From Aurelia coerulea (lineage: Eukaryota > Cnidaria > Scyphozoa > Semaeostomeae > Ulmaridae): a stretch of 64,000 nt of DNA. Below the pieces are notes generated by a model. The model saw only the letters and a program-made list of their open reading frames with translations, made no database searches and had not been told where the DNA came from. Where the stretch lies: NCBI GenBank assembly GCA_039566865.1, contig CM076943.1:38882663-38946662 (forward strand), in the 5' to 3' direction. Made by a program: the position numbers and the translations under genes. Of the stretch, positions 53,678 through 64,000 are shown piece after piece; position 1 is the first letter of the stretch; every line of letters starts with the position of its first letter.

Positions 53678-54598
53678 TTACCAGTAATCATAGTCTCCAC
53701 TAAACCCCAATGGCTCTTCATAGAAATATTCCTCGGCTTCCTCGGCTTCCTTCTCCCACTGAGCGTTTCGAGCCAGAATCCATGTAACAGCTTTACACAC
53801 AACACACTCCTGATTTCCGTTTCGGCGTTGTGTTTTGCTGAACTGCGATGAGTGAAGCTTTATACCGCATTTGACGCATTCAGTATTTCCTCGATAGACT
53901 GGCATAAGAATGTCAAGATGCATGAAGCCATGACATTTATATTCATCATCTTCCTCGTATTCATCATCCTCTCTTCTACTGTTTGCATACTTTTCAGACA
54001 TATGTTGAATGGATAGAATGCCTTCCGGGCAAACTCCCATTAACTTATCTCTCACTGGCAAAAACATCGAGATTTCAATTGAGGCATATTTCAGAAGTGC
54101 CTGCTGAATGGGCCGATACCCCCATTTGTCATGGCCAAAGGGCATTGCGGCTTGCAGAAAATTTTTTTTCTCTGATCCTAAGTGCTCTTCCACTGTATAT
54201 CTAAATGCTGGCAACTTCTTTGCAGGCTCTTTGTTTGGGTGTTTCATGATGTACTGCATGAGTTGCATGTCTTCAATTCCATGAAGCCTGACTTGATGCT
54301 GGTGCAGCAAAGAATCGGAATCAGAACGGCAGTCAAACATAACTTTCTTGATGTCATTTCTCTCCAAAACCGATTTCAATCGGCTGGGTATGCCACCAAT
54401 TTCCTGGACATCAATCAAAAATATGGATCCATCCTCAAGACAAATGTTTATCACACTGACTTTGTTGTTTCGACCAAGCTTGATGGATTCACAATCGAAT
54501 GCAAACCGTTGACACTTTTCCAATGTTCCAAGAAACAGTTCTACATCGTCAGACTTATCAAGGAGTCTGTAAGTGATCCCAGGCGTTTTGTAAACAGT
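53678..54598 (-). CDS. EXD1-like copy 2, exonuclease and zinc-tail exon
   Basis: Acceptor TTCATTTCAG then TVYKTPG; 306 codons to stop. Identity to copy 1 is near-complete from 54284 to 54598 and drops abruptly below that. Confidence 0.8.
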   Translation of the reverse strand, partial: TVYKTPGITYRLLDKSDDVELFLGTLEKCQRFAFDCESIKLGRNNKVSVINICLEDGSIFLIDVQEIGGIPSRLKSVLERNDIKKVMFDCRSDSDSLLHQHQVRLHGIEDMQLMQYIMKHPNKEPAKKLPAFRYTVEEHLGSEKKNFLQAAMPFGHDKWGYRPIQQALLKYASIEISMFLPVRDKLMGVCPEGILSIQHMSEKYANSRREDDEYEEDDEYKCHGFMHLDILMPVYRGNTECVKCGIKLHSSQFSKTQRRNGNQECVVCKAVTWILARNAQWEKEAEEAEEYFYEEPLGFSGDYDYW

Positions 54599-57500
54599 CT
54601 GAAATGAATAAATGATTGGAAGTTAAGCCATCAACAGTACAGAATTCTGCCCCAAATCAAGAAAGTTTAGGCCTAAGTTATCAACAGATTTTTGCTGAAG
54701 AATGCAGTCAAGAGAATGAAAAAGGCTGAAATAGGACAGGCGTGAAATCTGTAAAACGGATTGTGCAACTTTTTAATACATCTTCTATTTGATTGAAAGG
54801 CTTAAGGTAACTCTGCTTTCCGCTCTAGTGAGTGGCTCTATGTAGACAAAACTAACATTATCATAGTAACATTATTATACCGGGTGCGCCAAAATAAACT
54901 ATGCACGTTTGGCAGGCCACGATAAATCGTACACAAGACCGATTTTGAAGATTTATGACTTGATCTTTAGCAGAAGGCCTGAATTAGATTCTAGGATTTT
55001 TTGCAAATTTTTCTGTTTTCAGTTTTTAGAGCTACAAGCGAGTTTCTTAAAATTTTTGTTTTCGAAAACACTGAAAACGATCAAAAACCGTCGATCAAGC
55101 TTTCTAAAGAATCGACATGAATGGAGAAAGAGAACATTTTTTCGTGGTGATTTGGGATTTAGAAATCGACTAATTGTAAATTGCTGTACGAGAGTTCGCA
55201 CTATCTTGTTAGCAATGTAATAATATTTTCAAGAATATAAAGAAATGTCTTTTCATTTGTAATGTCATTGAATTTATGCTTTGCTGCAGGCTGTGTTCCT
55301 GTATCAAGGGGGTTAAAAGACAAGCGAGGAAGCGTCATGGGGCCAGCAAGCATGGAGTTTTGTTACATTTTTGATTTTGTGACTGCTTTTGGGGCGGCAC
55401 TTAATTGTAACTACTACAGAATTTCGCAACAAGCCAATCTTTGAAATAACACTCGTGCAGAAGTTTACAATAATCAATTTCCAAATCCCCATATCACGCT
55501 GAAAACGTTTTCTCTTTGTCCATTCATGATGAGTCTTTAGAAAATTTGATCAACGTTTTTTGATCATTTTCAGTGTTTTCGAAAACGAAAATTTTAAGAA
55601 ATTCGCCTGTAGCTTTAAAAATTGAAAATGGAAAAATTTGCAAAAATCTTAGAATCTAATTCAGGCTTTCTGCTAAGAGTAAGTCATATATCTTCAAAAT
55701 CGGTCCAGTGTACGATTTATCGTGGCCTGCCAAACGTGCCTAGTTTATTTTGGCGCACCTGGTAGTTATAAAATATTGGATCAAAGTGTCAACATAAAAA
55801 TTGGCAAAGCACATGTCAAGTAGGCTAAATAAGTAAAATGTCTTGTTCTTCTGTTGGGTGAAAGCCTCAACTGGAAATATCACTTAAATGAACTAGTAGC
55901 AGTAACAATAGCAATCGAAACATTGAATATGTCATCAAGTGATTCCGAGATAACTAGAGCGGAAAGCAGAGTTACCTTAAGCCTTTCAATCAAATAGATC
56001 TTCAAAAAGCAGCTAGCAATACCATCGATACCATTGCCATCGAGGTTTTCAATTTGCCAAATACTTTTCCCAGTTCCAGATTGTCGAAAGCATTAACGTC
56101 AAACTTAGTTTTTTTTTGTGAATTGACCTCATGGTCATTTTCAAGGAGAGGGTTTCTTGTGTGGGCAAGTTTATCCCTGAGAGTCTTTCCAATAGTGCAC
56201 AAGAAGTTATTCATAGATTCTGCAGTGTCAGCATTAGTAGAGATATGTTGTCCGTCAATATTTAGCGATGCAATCTTGGTGGTTTTAGATTTCTTGTTTA
56301 TGACATTATGGATCGTTTGCCATGTTTTTTAAAGTCACCATCACAAGAAGCAATTTTATGAGTGAAATACTCTCGCTTAAAGGGAATAGACATAGCTATA
56401 TCTCGTAGCCGCTATAAATAGGCTGAAGAAACGCCCAGAAGCCCATTGTTTCCTCAGCTACACAATGAGACCGGATGCATCAAATTGGTTGAGTATAATA
56501 GAATATATTTTTGACCTGGCCCGGGCCAGCATTTAACTATGTCGATTCCCATTTAGTTTTTAACTTGAATACATACAGGGTGTCCCAAAAAAAGTGTCCG
56601 ACTTTTAAATTTGAACATGTCCGAGACTGATTGATGAATATGAACCATTTAGGCATTTTTTGAAAGCTGAAACATATGATTTTCTGTTGAGTCTATTGCT
56701 GTCTCAATTTGAGAATTTTTAGGAATCCAGGGGTTCCTTAAAATCGACGCTAATTTTATACGTGTTTTTCACTCATTGCACTATTATTCTCCAATGTTAT
56801 TCTTAATTGACTGCCTATATAGTCCAGAAAATACAATTAAAGTACCTTTATAAACCTGAGAACGCAATTTTCTATCTTGCAAAATTTCCAAATCTTGGAT
56901 GTTGCAAGACGTGGGGACACCTAAAACTTAGAACATAGTCTTTATAGCCCTTTAGTAGTGAACATGTCATCTTTGTCAAATTTTGGTCCTTTAAGCAAAC
57001 ATTGCGCTTCGAAATTGAATGAATTTCGGACAGTTGGGCAGTTTCTTTGACGGCACTCGCAAATTTGTTCAATCATTCCTTCAAAAACAGGCAGTGATTT
57101 TCTTTTCTCCAACTCTGTACATGTCAAGGTCAATATTGACATAATGTATTGCTAAATTATCTGGAGCCAACATACCTCCTTACCTGTGGTAACAATTAAA
57201 TGTTGGGTAATTCAAGCAACTCAGATTCAATGAAGAGACATGAAGCGTTCTTTTCCACTAAGAATAGGGCTGGTTTGGTTTTCCAACAGTAAGTATGACT
57301 GTAAACAATAGTAGACAATGCTAGAGCATAGGTCGAGAAAACACGTAAAAATTGGCCAAAACTTTGGGAGCCCCCTGGTTTCCTTGTCGTTGTCAAATTT
57401 GAAATGCAATAGGCTCAGAAGAAAATTACATGTCTCAGGTTTCAAATATCAGAACGGTTCCCATAGATTAAATATTTCCTGATTTATTCAAATTCAAAAG

Positions 57501-59024
57501 TCGGACACTTTTTTGGGACACCCTGTATATGTCTGTAAGATTGCATCAATACTTCAGATTCTGAGCGAAAATGGCTTGTTTTTTTTTAACTTATCCCTAG
57601 CTTTGCACATAACGTTGAAATCGTTTGTCAACCAAGGTCAAAATTTTTCAGAAACGCTCCTTTCACGTATCGGGACATGTTTTTCAAGAATAAAACTTAC
57701 CCCGATATCATTGATATCTACTGCTTCACCTCCTCCAGCTTTAGTATTTTCAACAGCTTCACTGTTTTCACCAGCATTGGTTGTAATGCCATCATTCATT
57801 GTGTCATTTGTGGACTTTTCCTCGGTCAGAGAAGAATTGCTTGACCTTGATTTATCCAGCGGAATATCATTTTGTGCATCCTTCGGAACTTTTTCCGTCG
57901 TTGCAGAAGCATGTTTTGCTGTTGAGCTTGTGGTGACGACACCTTTCGTAGCAGAGATATTTGCCTTGAGATCGTGGGCCTGGCTTCCTTTCTCTGGTAT
58001 ACATTCATTTGCGTCACACTTTTCTGCAAGAGAGAAAATCTCAGGGTTAAAAAGTGGATGGCTTCGAATTGAATTTCAAATTTTGACATGCCCAACTGGT
58101 GATAATTACAAAGACTTAATGGGTAAGATGTTTTCAAGAAGCAAGGATAAATTGTGTGGCAGAATCACCCCCATCACCACAATGATTGTGATACGCCAGG
58201 TGAAAGTTTTCATAGACTCTAATGAAAGATTTTCTCTGTCAGATTAGCTAAGCCGATAATATAAACAAAGCAGACGGCAAAAATTGTCTTAATATTGCCT
58301 TGGAATTTATGTAAATTTCTCGTTCCTAGAATTCCTTTTCTTTGCAATATGTCAGTGCTTTTTCTGGCTTGTCTATGATAAACAACAAGTACTATCGTCA
58401 AAGAATAATCCCTTGCTTGATCTGCTTTGTTCACATTAATGGCATCACTAGTCGCTGCTTTCTTCGCATTCATGGCAGCTGTAGTAGGTCATAGAATACC
58501 TTTTGTCTGCAAGGTTCAATTCCTTTGCTTTGGCTTGTCAATGGTAAACAACAAATGCTATAATTACAAAATATGATCTAGCTTGATTGGTCATGGCAAC
58601 GATAGTCATTCATAGAATCCATTTTGCTTACAATATATAATTGCATTGTTTTGGCTTGTCAATGATAAATAAGTAATGCAATAATTACAAAATTTGACTT
58701 AGTTTGATTGGTTATGGCAAGGCTAGACGGTCATAGAATTTATTTTGTTTGCCATCTTTGATTGCCATCTTATTAGTCATACGCGTCACTGTTGTTACAA
58801 ATATGCCCTAGGTTGGTAAGCTTTGTTGACATTTATGGCATGGAGATTCTGTAATAGAATCTCTTTCGTTAGTAAACATAAATAATTGCTTGACTTGTCA
58901 ATCATAAATAATGGTTGCCATTGGTACACAATATGCCTTCTTCGTAGACTGGTAAATGAAGAAACTTACCCTCTTCATCATCTGCAAGTTTGCGTCTCTT
59001 TGGGATGGGAGAAGTAGGCTCCAT
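53678..59024 (-). CDS. EXD1-like exonuclease-domain gene, copy 2
   Basis: Exons 58970-59024, 57701-58023 and 53678-54598, same borders and phases as copy 1, predicting about 432 residues. The nuclear-localisation-like start and disordered region are as in copy 1. The exonuclease domain has motif I FDCES, motif II FDCRSDSDSLL and motif III YASIEIS, with Glu replacing the usual Asp, so activity is doubtful. After the domain comes an acidic stretch (DDEYEEDDEY) and a four-cysteine zinc-ribbon-like tail (CVKC ... CVVC), ending FSGDYDYW. This tail is absent from copy 1. Intron 2 holds the TA-5 insertion, LINE scrap and TA-3. Probably the more complete paralog. Role by family: RNA-associated, possibly small-RNA pathway; this is inference. 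Confidence 0.8.
54880..55762. mobile_element. TA-5 MITE, insertion absent from copy 1
   Basis: 883 bases with inverted repeats of about 215 bases. Tips CCGGGTGCGCCAAAATAAAC and the inverse. TA at 54878-54879 and 55763-55764. The duplicate at 34020 reads straight through ATTATTATAGTTATAAAA, proving the borders and the TA duplication. Confidence 0.95.
55870..56420 (-). pseudogene. LINE linker fragment, duplicate
   Basis: Same remnant as 34155-34700 (NNFLCTIGKTLRDKL, NNLELGKVFGKLKT-like), with a shortened A/T run and other small changes. Confidence 0.75.
56576..57525. mobile_element. TA-3 MITE, copy 2
   Basis: Tips CAGGGTGTCCCAAAAAAAGT and the inverse; TA on both sides (56574-56575, 57526-57527). 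Better preserved tip than copy 1. Confidence 0.85.
57701..58023 (-). CDS. EXD1-like copy 2, exon 2
   Basis: 323 bases, three fewer than copy 1: a one-codon in-frame deletion in the Thr-Thr-Val-Asn stretch. Borders CTTGCAG|AA and GGG|GTAAGT as in copy 1. Confidence 0.7.
58340..58910. repeat. Degenerate tandem repeat in intron 1, copy 2
   Basis: Same units as 36640-37200 with small deletions (for instance about 20 bases lost near 58765). Confidence 0.6.
58970..59024 (-). CDS. EXD1-like copy 2, exon 1 with start codon
   Basis: ATG at 59024-59022, donor GAG G|GTAAGT (stronger than the GTATGT of copy 1). Same 18 codons. Confidence 0.7.
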
Positions 59025-59096
59025 TGTCTTTCCTCACTTTTTTAATAACAGATTGGCTGAAGATCTTTTCTGAAAAAAGGTTAAAACAAATATCTA

Positions 59097-59684
59097 TCGG
59101 GTGAGTCAGAAAAAAGAATCCGCTTGGAAGGCCACTGCTCCATGAATATCGACGCAATAATTTCGTTTCATTGCTAATATGTTCAGTTAGGTTCAATAAT
59201 TTGCCAGGCCTTAAGCTGCCATTCCTTCCCGTCGATATTGAGGATTTTTTGCAGAAAGCCCCTTCCAAAAACTTGCAAAAACGAATGAAAAAAATGAGCA
59301 CATTTTCCTTCCTAAAATTGATGACACTGACATAAATTCATGTATTTTGTCCTCTTGGGAGAATAGAATTCCCTTGAATAGGTCATCGATACCAGGGGGA
59401 GGACGTGCCAAAGCGTCCACAAGTCATTGCTGTAACGCTATTGTAAGGCAGAAATGTAAGGGAAATTTGTTCATGATTTTGGGCACGTTTTGAAGGTTTT
59501 TGAAGAGGCTTTCTCCAGAAAATCCCTCATAATTTCAGAATGGAGTGGCCGATTTTAGTCAGGTAAAATTTATAGTAGATTTGAACATTTCTACCATTAA
59601 ACTATATATTTGCCGATATCATTGTTTTGATATCAAGGGAGCTGTGACCTTTCAAACAGGGATTCTTTTTTCTGACTCACTCGG
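59097..59684. mobile_element. TA-4 MITE, copy 2
   Basis: 588 bases, TA at 59095-59096 and 59685-59686. Left tip TCGGGTGAGTCAGAAAAAAG with one change. Same position upstream of the start codon as in copy 1. Confidence 0.85.
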
Positions 59685-60029
59685 TATCAATGGAGCCTAC
59701 ATATCAAAAAGAGAAGAATTCCTCAAATGGGAGAGTCAACCATTATTAAAAGATGCCATATTAAAGCAAACGTTTCGGTGTTTCAATAAATGATGAAAAA
59801 TAATAATAATGATAATAATAATAATAATAATAATAGCAGTAATAATAACTGCTATTTGACAGTAATATGTTTCCAGCCACATTGCTATTGTTGCGTTCCT
59901 AGGATTATTCAGGGCAAAACAGTTGAAATGAGTGATGAAAAGGTTTCGAAACAACATGGTTAATGCTACATTTCTAGAGTTACATAACTTGAACAATGCA
60001 AAAAAATTTGATGAAATTTACTGAAGAAC

Positions 60030-62400
60030 CATTCAGCAAGGCAGTAAATTTATAAACCATTGCCCTCTGGAAAAATCTGAAAACATGTCTGGTGATAAAG
60101 CATTCCTGACATTACATGAACCACGCTGCTGTAATGGAGAGCGATGAAGTAGCATGCCCATTGATATCCAAACTGATGCCAAGAAACAGATTTGAATTTT
60201 TCGAACACTCATCCATGTTTTTGACAACAACCAGTTAGATATCACAGAAAAGTGGAAAAAACTCCGACCAGTGGTAGAAATTGTCAATGAAAAATTGAAT
60301 GTGTTTGGCATCTTCCGCTTTCTATGAATTAGGAGATTATCCCTTATTTTGGCTATCACAGTTGTGTATGATGTATCACCGTGAAAAACCTATCTGTTTT
60401 GGTTTTCAATTCTGGGTTTTAGCACGAAATGATGGCTTCCTCTTTCATTTAGAGATAGAGATCACAAACAAAAGATGGCACACCATTGGGCACAAAAGTT
60501 GTCTATGGCGTTGTCCTAGACTGATTACAATTCGTCGTAAATTTCGCTCGTTTTTTATATTTTGATTTTAACCCTTTCGTTCAATCTACGACTCATAAAA
60601 AAGCTATGTGAAAACGAGGACAAAACTAATGTACGAAAATTTGACCGAGACTTGGTCGGTCGATTGATTGATTGATTGATTGATTGATGGATTCGATTGA
60701 TTGTTCGTGCCGCAGGGAGACTTCCTAGCTGTGATGGAGGTCATGTGACTTTTCCACGCCTTCAAACTTTTTCGGAATGAGTGAACCAGACAAACTTGCG
60801 TTCCTTTGACAATCAAAACAATAAAGATTTCGTCAAATTCAGCCAGCCAGTGGGATCTAATTTCTTTCAAATGAAACAATGATAAATCTAAAACAATACA
60901 ATCATGATTGTTTCGATTGCTGAAGGAACCCAAGGTATATTTCAGAAACTTTTTGCTGAAGCCTTCTGCAACCTATTGTGAGACTGTTTTACGCAAAAAA
61001 CTTGCACTAGCTATTTTGTAATAATTTCAATCACTAATATTTCTGCTGTCAATACTATGGTTAACAAAGCATAAACGTTTCATCAAGTTTCGGTTATTCT
61101 TTATCTTAAAATACGCGAGTTTTCTGGCGTTATCTTCAGGGGAACTTTGCAATGTTTTCTAGAATGTTCTTCGGTCGGGGAAGCTCAAGAAACGAACACA
61201 AATTATTCTCGCAAAGAAAAACACTCAAAAAGGCTTCTCAAAACTATGAATAATTCTCCTAAAAAATGTATAGTTATCCACAAAACTCTTATGACACATT
61301 TGTTTTGTAAGATTAAAAATAGTTTCTGTTTAAGCAGCTTTGTACTGTAGTCTGTGATTTTAAACTTCAGGAGGAAAGATAAATTGATCGGCACTTTGCA
61401 AGAACGAAGAAACGTTTTCAAGGTTCAAGCCTCTTTGACAAATTTACTATAATTTGCACAGAATTTCAAATACGAATACTTCTGCTGTTTATAGAGGAAT
61501 GTTTCAAGAAATTTCAGGTATCTTTTCCACATCGAATGTGAGTTTTCTCTTAACTTTTTGCCGGGTCGAAGTGCTTACCTCAAGCTCCTTTTTTGTTTTG
61601 CTCAGGCCAAAAAGGAATCCTGTGTTTCACGATTTAAATTCGCCAAACAGTAAGTCTTCCGGGGTCTTCCTACAGCAAGTTGGCAAACAAACAAATGCAT
61701 CCTTTCCCTTCAAAACTCTTTCGTACAGTGCCTTTTGAGATCACCTTTATTCTGTCCGTAGCTGCGATGATAACAACCTCCATTTTGGCAAAAAGCAACG
61801 CGAAGCGCTGTCTTATTGACAGGGCGACCAAGGGCACCGACAATTCCAAAAAACTACCGAAAATTTTACCGAAAACTCAAAAATTCACGCGGGAAATTTA
61901 AATGAGGCAATCACAGCCGAGCAGCCCCGAATGCTGCAATCTGATTGTAACGTCAGGAACTTGACGTGAAAACGAGTTTTTGTCCTGATTTTGAGTTAGT
62001 TTGATTATGAGTCCCTGTTTGAGAGAGCGATTCCATTCAATTCAATTAGTAATTCAACTCAATAGCGAGCGAAAACTAGGGACGAACTGTAATAAGTCTA
62101 GCGTTGTCCAATGCATTGATTACCAAGAACAGTCCTTTACAACTTTCTCCATTTGGATAACTTGTTCTGCTCAATTCCCCTACTGGAATGCTTGAAAGAA
62201 AGGAATTTCGAGGCAGCCGGGACAACAAGAATTAATCGCCTTCAAAACTGCCGACTGACTGAAATAAAGGCAATGGCAAAAAAAACAGACCACGGCACCT
62301 TTCAGAAAACACAAAATATGTACGTGTATCTCGATATCATAAGCGTATGGGAAGAGAAAATCTAGGGGGGCTGCCCAACACAAAGCTTATTCTTTAGCAT
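60030..62400 (+). pseudogene. piggyBac transposase remnant split by MULE-like element
   Basis: Left piece 60030-60516 (EKPICFGFQFWVLARNDGFL) and right piece from 62101 (DNLFCSIPLLECLKERNF, GTTRINRLQNC) are the duplicate of 38330-39090, separated by the insertion 60517-62100. Frameshifts are as in copy 1, so the gene was already dead before duplication. Confidence 0.8.
60517..62100. mobile_element. Mutator-like non-autonomous element
   Basis: 1584 bases absent from copy 1. Ends TAGACTGATTACAATTCGTC and the inverse of TAGACTTATTACAGTTCGTC, continuing imperfectly for about 30 bases. A perfect 9-base duplication GCGTTGTCC (60508-60516, 62101-62109) fits Mutator-like elements. No MULE transposase. 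It has a (TGAT)n run at 60660-60690. The right third looks like a host promoter region in inverse (ATG at about 61783 on the minus strand with a CAAAATGGAGG context, and a TTTCCCGCG box near 61890). Confidence 0.8.
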
Positions 62401-63257
62401 AATTTTGCCCTACTGTGGGCATTTATTCGCCCGATTGGGGCTCATTTTTGATAATTTTCCTAAAGTTGGGGGGGGGGGGCTACCGCCTCGCCTCGTACGC
62501 TTATGCTCGATACCATGACAATGAGGTTGTAACAATTGCCTCAAACTGCATGTCTTCATAGCCTGCAAATGATGTCCTTTGTAGAGGGAAAGAGCAGAAG
62601 GAGAGAATTTGTGTACCACAGCCTGCAATGCTTTGCAACTACAATGGTGACTTGGGGGACGGGAGGGGGGCGTTGATTTGGTTGATTGCTAGCTGGCAAA
62701 ACTGAGGCCCTGTATTTGTGGAAAGAAATGGTACTGGATGGAGTTTCTCAGATCAGTTGTACAAATGGCGGTATCATAAACCACACTTTACACCCACTCT
62801 AATCAGGGACCGTGGAGCATATTTTTCATTGAGGGGGTTAGAAAGTAAGCGAAAGGGGCGAAGCCACAGACAAATTTTGACGACCACGCCCTCTACTTTG
62901 GCTATATGCGACCAACACCCTTTTGATGGCTAGAAATGCCAGGGAAAGGACTTTCAGTTGTAGCATATTCAATCATTAAATCGCCAAAAAGCATAATGAA
63001 ATAAAATGTACAGTATCGCAATTTTATTTGATATTTTATAAGGATTGTTCAAGGGTCTAGGAGAATATTTTGGATTGAGGGAAAGGTCTAAAATTAAAGT
63101 ACTGCTTTACTATTGAATGTTGTAAAGTTAAAACATTCGTAATCTCGTGGAATTAGCATATCTAAAGTATAGATGATACAGAAATATAGCCTCTCTACTT
63201 TCAGAAGCAACATTTTCAAACGTAACGGAGCTAATAATGGGAAAATTTTTCTATGAA
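62401..63257. other. No gene; duplicate of 39100-40060
   Basis: Same degraded repeats as copy 1, lacking about 83 bases near 62739. Confidence 0.5.
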
Positions 63258-64000
63258 TAAGTTCAGTTCAGTTCAGTTCACTTTTCATTTTAAAATTCCA
63301 ATACATACAAAATTCACTAAACAAACAACATTAGATTGAAATTAAAACAAGTTACATTGACAACAAAATATCATTAATATAAATAATTACAGAATACAAC
63401 GCATACAATTACCGAATTATTAAATTACAGAAAATCAATGATAAAGTTTAGAAAATGGATACATAGAATTTTGCATGGGGAGGAATTCCTTATAAGGAGG
63501 AGCCCTCTCAATAGATATACTAATCGAGGAGAGAGCACCCCCTATCCTAAAAACCTATTTTTCAATTTGCAACATTTTTTACTTGATTTGATCAATTAAG
63601 AAAAGTTGATACTATATCAGGACTGGTAACTAATGGAGAAAAGATGGAGTTTCATTTCGCGACGGAAAATCATTACTGAAGGAGACTGTTTGATCTTAAA
63701 CGGAATGTCATTCCAGGATTTAGCACCTGCATATCTGATAGATCTTATGCCATACTGCAGAGTATTCTTACGCATCATAAAAATATCACCTTTGCGAGCC
63801 TGCCTTGTATCATACTGATGAACAGAAGACAAAGTTTCAAAAAAATTGTGGAAGAAGGTAGGAGAAATCAAATTAACAGATTCATACACAAAGATAAGTA
63901 GCTTTAGATGAAATAAATCATATATCTTAAGAACTTTTAATTCAGAGAAAATTGGTGTTGATGGAGATGTGAAATTCTTGAAGGTAATAGCCCTGACAAC
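63258..64000 (-). mobile_element. LINE with (CTGAA)n tail, duplicate, cut by window end
   Basis: Duplicate of 40062-40805. The tail TTCAGTTCAGTTCAGTTCA at 63258-63277 is shorter by about a unit. The C-terminal frame (63617-63889) retains HQYDTRQARKGDIF and AGAKSWNDIP. Confidence 0.85.

Larger units (their letters stand above)
54284..64000. repeat. Segmental duplication, copy 2 (open at window end)
   Basis: Mirrors 33433-40805 in the same orientation, offset about 20.85 kb at the left end. Extra insertions are TA-5 (883 bases) and a Mutator-like element (1584 bases). Same orientation and spacing suggest a tandem duplication or unequal exchange. Confidence 0.9.

Overview
This window is eukaryotic, from an animal. 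Spliced genes have GT/AG borders, there are several clades of non-LTR retrotransposon, a tRNA-like SINE and many terminal-inverted-repeat (TIR) DNA elements with intact target-site duplications (TSDs). It is AT-rich and mostly transposon-derived. The mix (sacsin-like gene, EXD1-like gene, jockey/CR1-like LINEs, piggyBac, hAT, TA-targeting MITEs) suits an invertebrate. A cnidarian or similar non-vertebrate animal is my best guess, but nothing here proves the phylum. There are no bacterial genes, no CRISPR and no rRNA.

Host genes are few. (1) Two exons of a sacsin-like gene (minus, 5294-5398 and 6083-6231) encode the start of an HSP90-type ATPase domain. (2) An EXD1-like 3'-5' exonuclease-domain gene is present twice on the minus strand. 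Copy 1 has exons 37274-37328, 35995-36320 and 33062-33754. Copy 2 has exons 58970-59024, 57701-58023 and 53678-54598. They lie in two near-identical segments (about 33433-40805 and 54284-64000, the latter cut by the window end). The near-identity stops abruptly inside the exonuclease exon, beyond which the two genes are only distantly similar.

Layout. 1-4000: degraded repeats, a LINE endonuclease scrap, a SINE, two clusters of GGTACC. 4015-6500: TA MITE, sacsin-like exons, SINE. 7400-11500: nested piggyBac-like and hAT-like MITEs and a LINE. 13311-15240: LINE with an intact reverse transcriptase domain. 15800-19710: a piggyBac-like, a TA-type and a hAT-type element in a row. 20000-24800: little recognisable. 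24790-26105: LINE split by a piggyBac-like MITE. 26900-30550: hairpin, large inverted repeat, palindromic MITE. 30850-33060: LINE tail with (CTGAA)n split by a hAT-like element. 33062-41512: EXD1-like copy 1, piggyBac transposase remnant, LINE. 42000-50370: LINE scrap, hAT inside hAT, a three-deep nest ending in an array of hairpin units, a second nested piggyBac-like MITE. 51130-53000: LINE 3' part and an orphan coding-looking stretch. 53678-64000: EXD1-like copy 2 segment, carrying two extra insertions (TA element, Mutator-like element) absent from copy 1.

The most unusual structure is 46802-48052. It is a foldback element whose two arms each hold 13-14 units of ACATAAAC-NNN-GTTTATGT. Stems are constant, but the three-base loops appear in either orientation at matching positions of the two arms.
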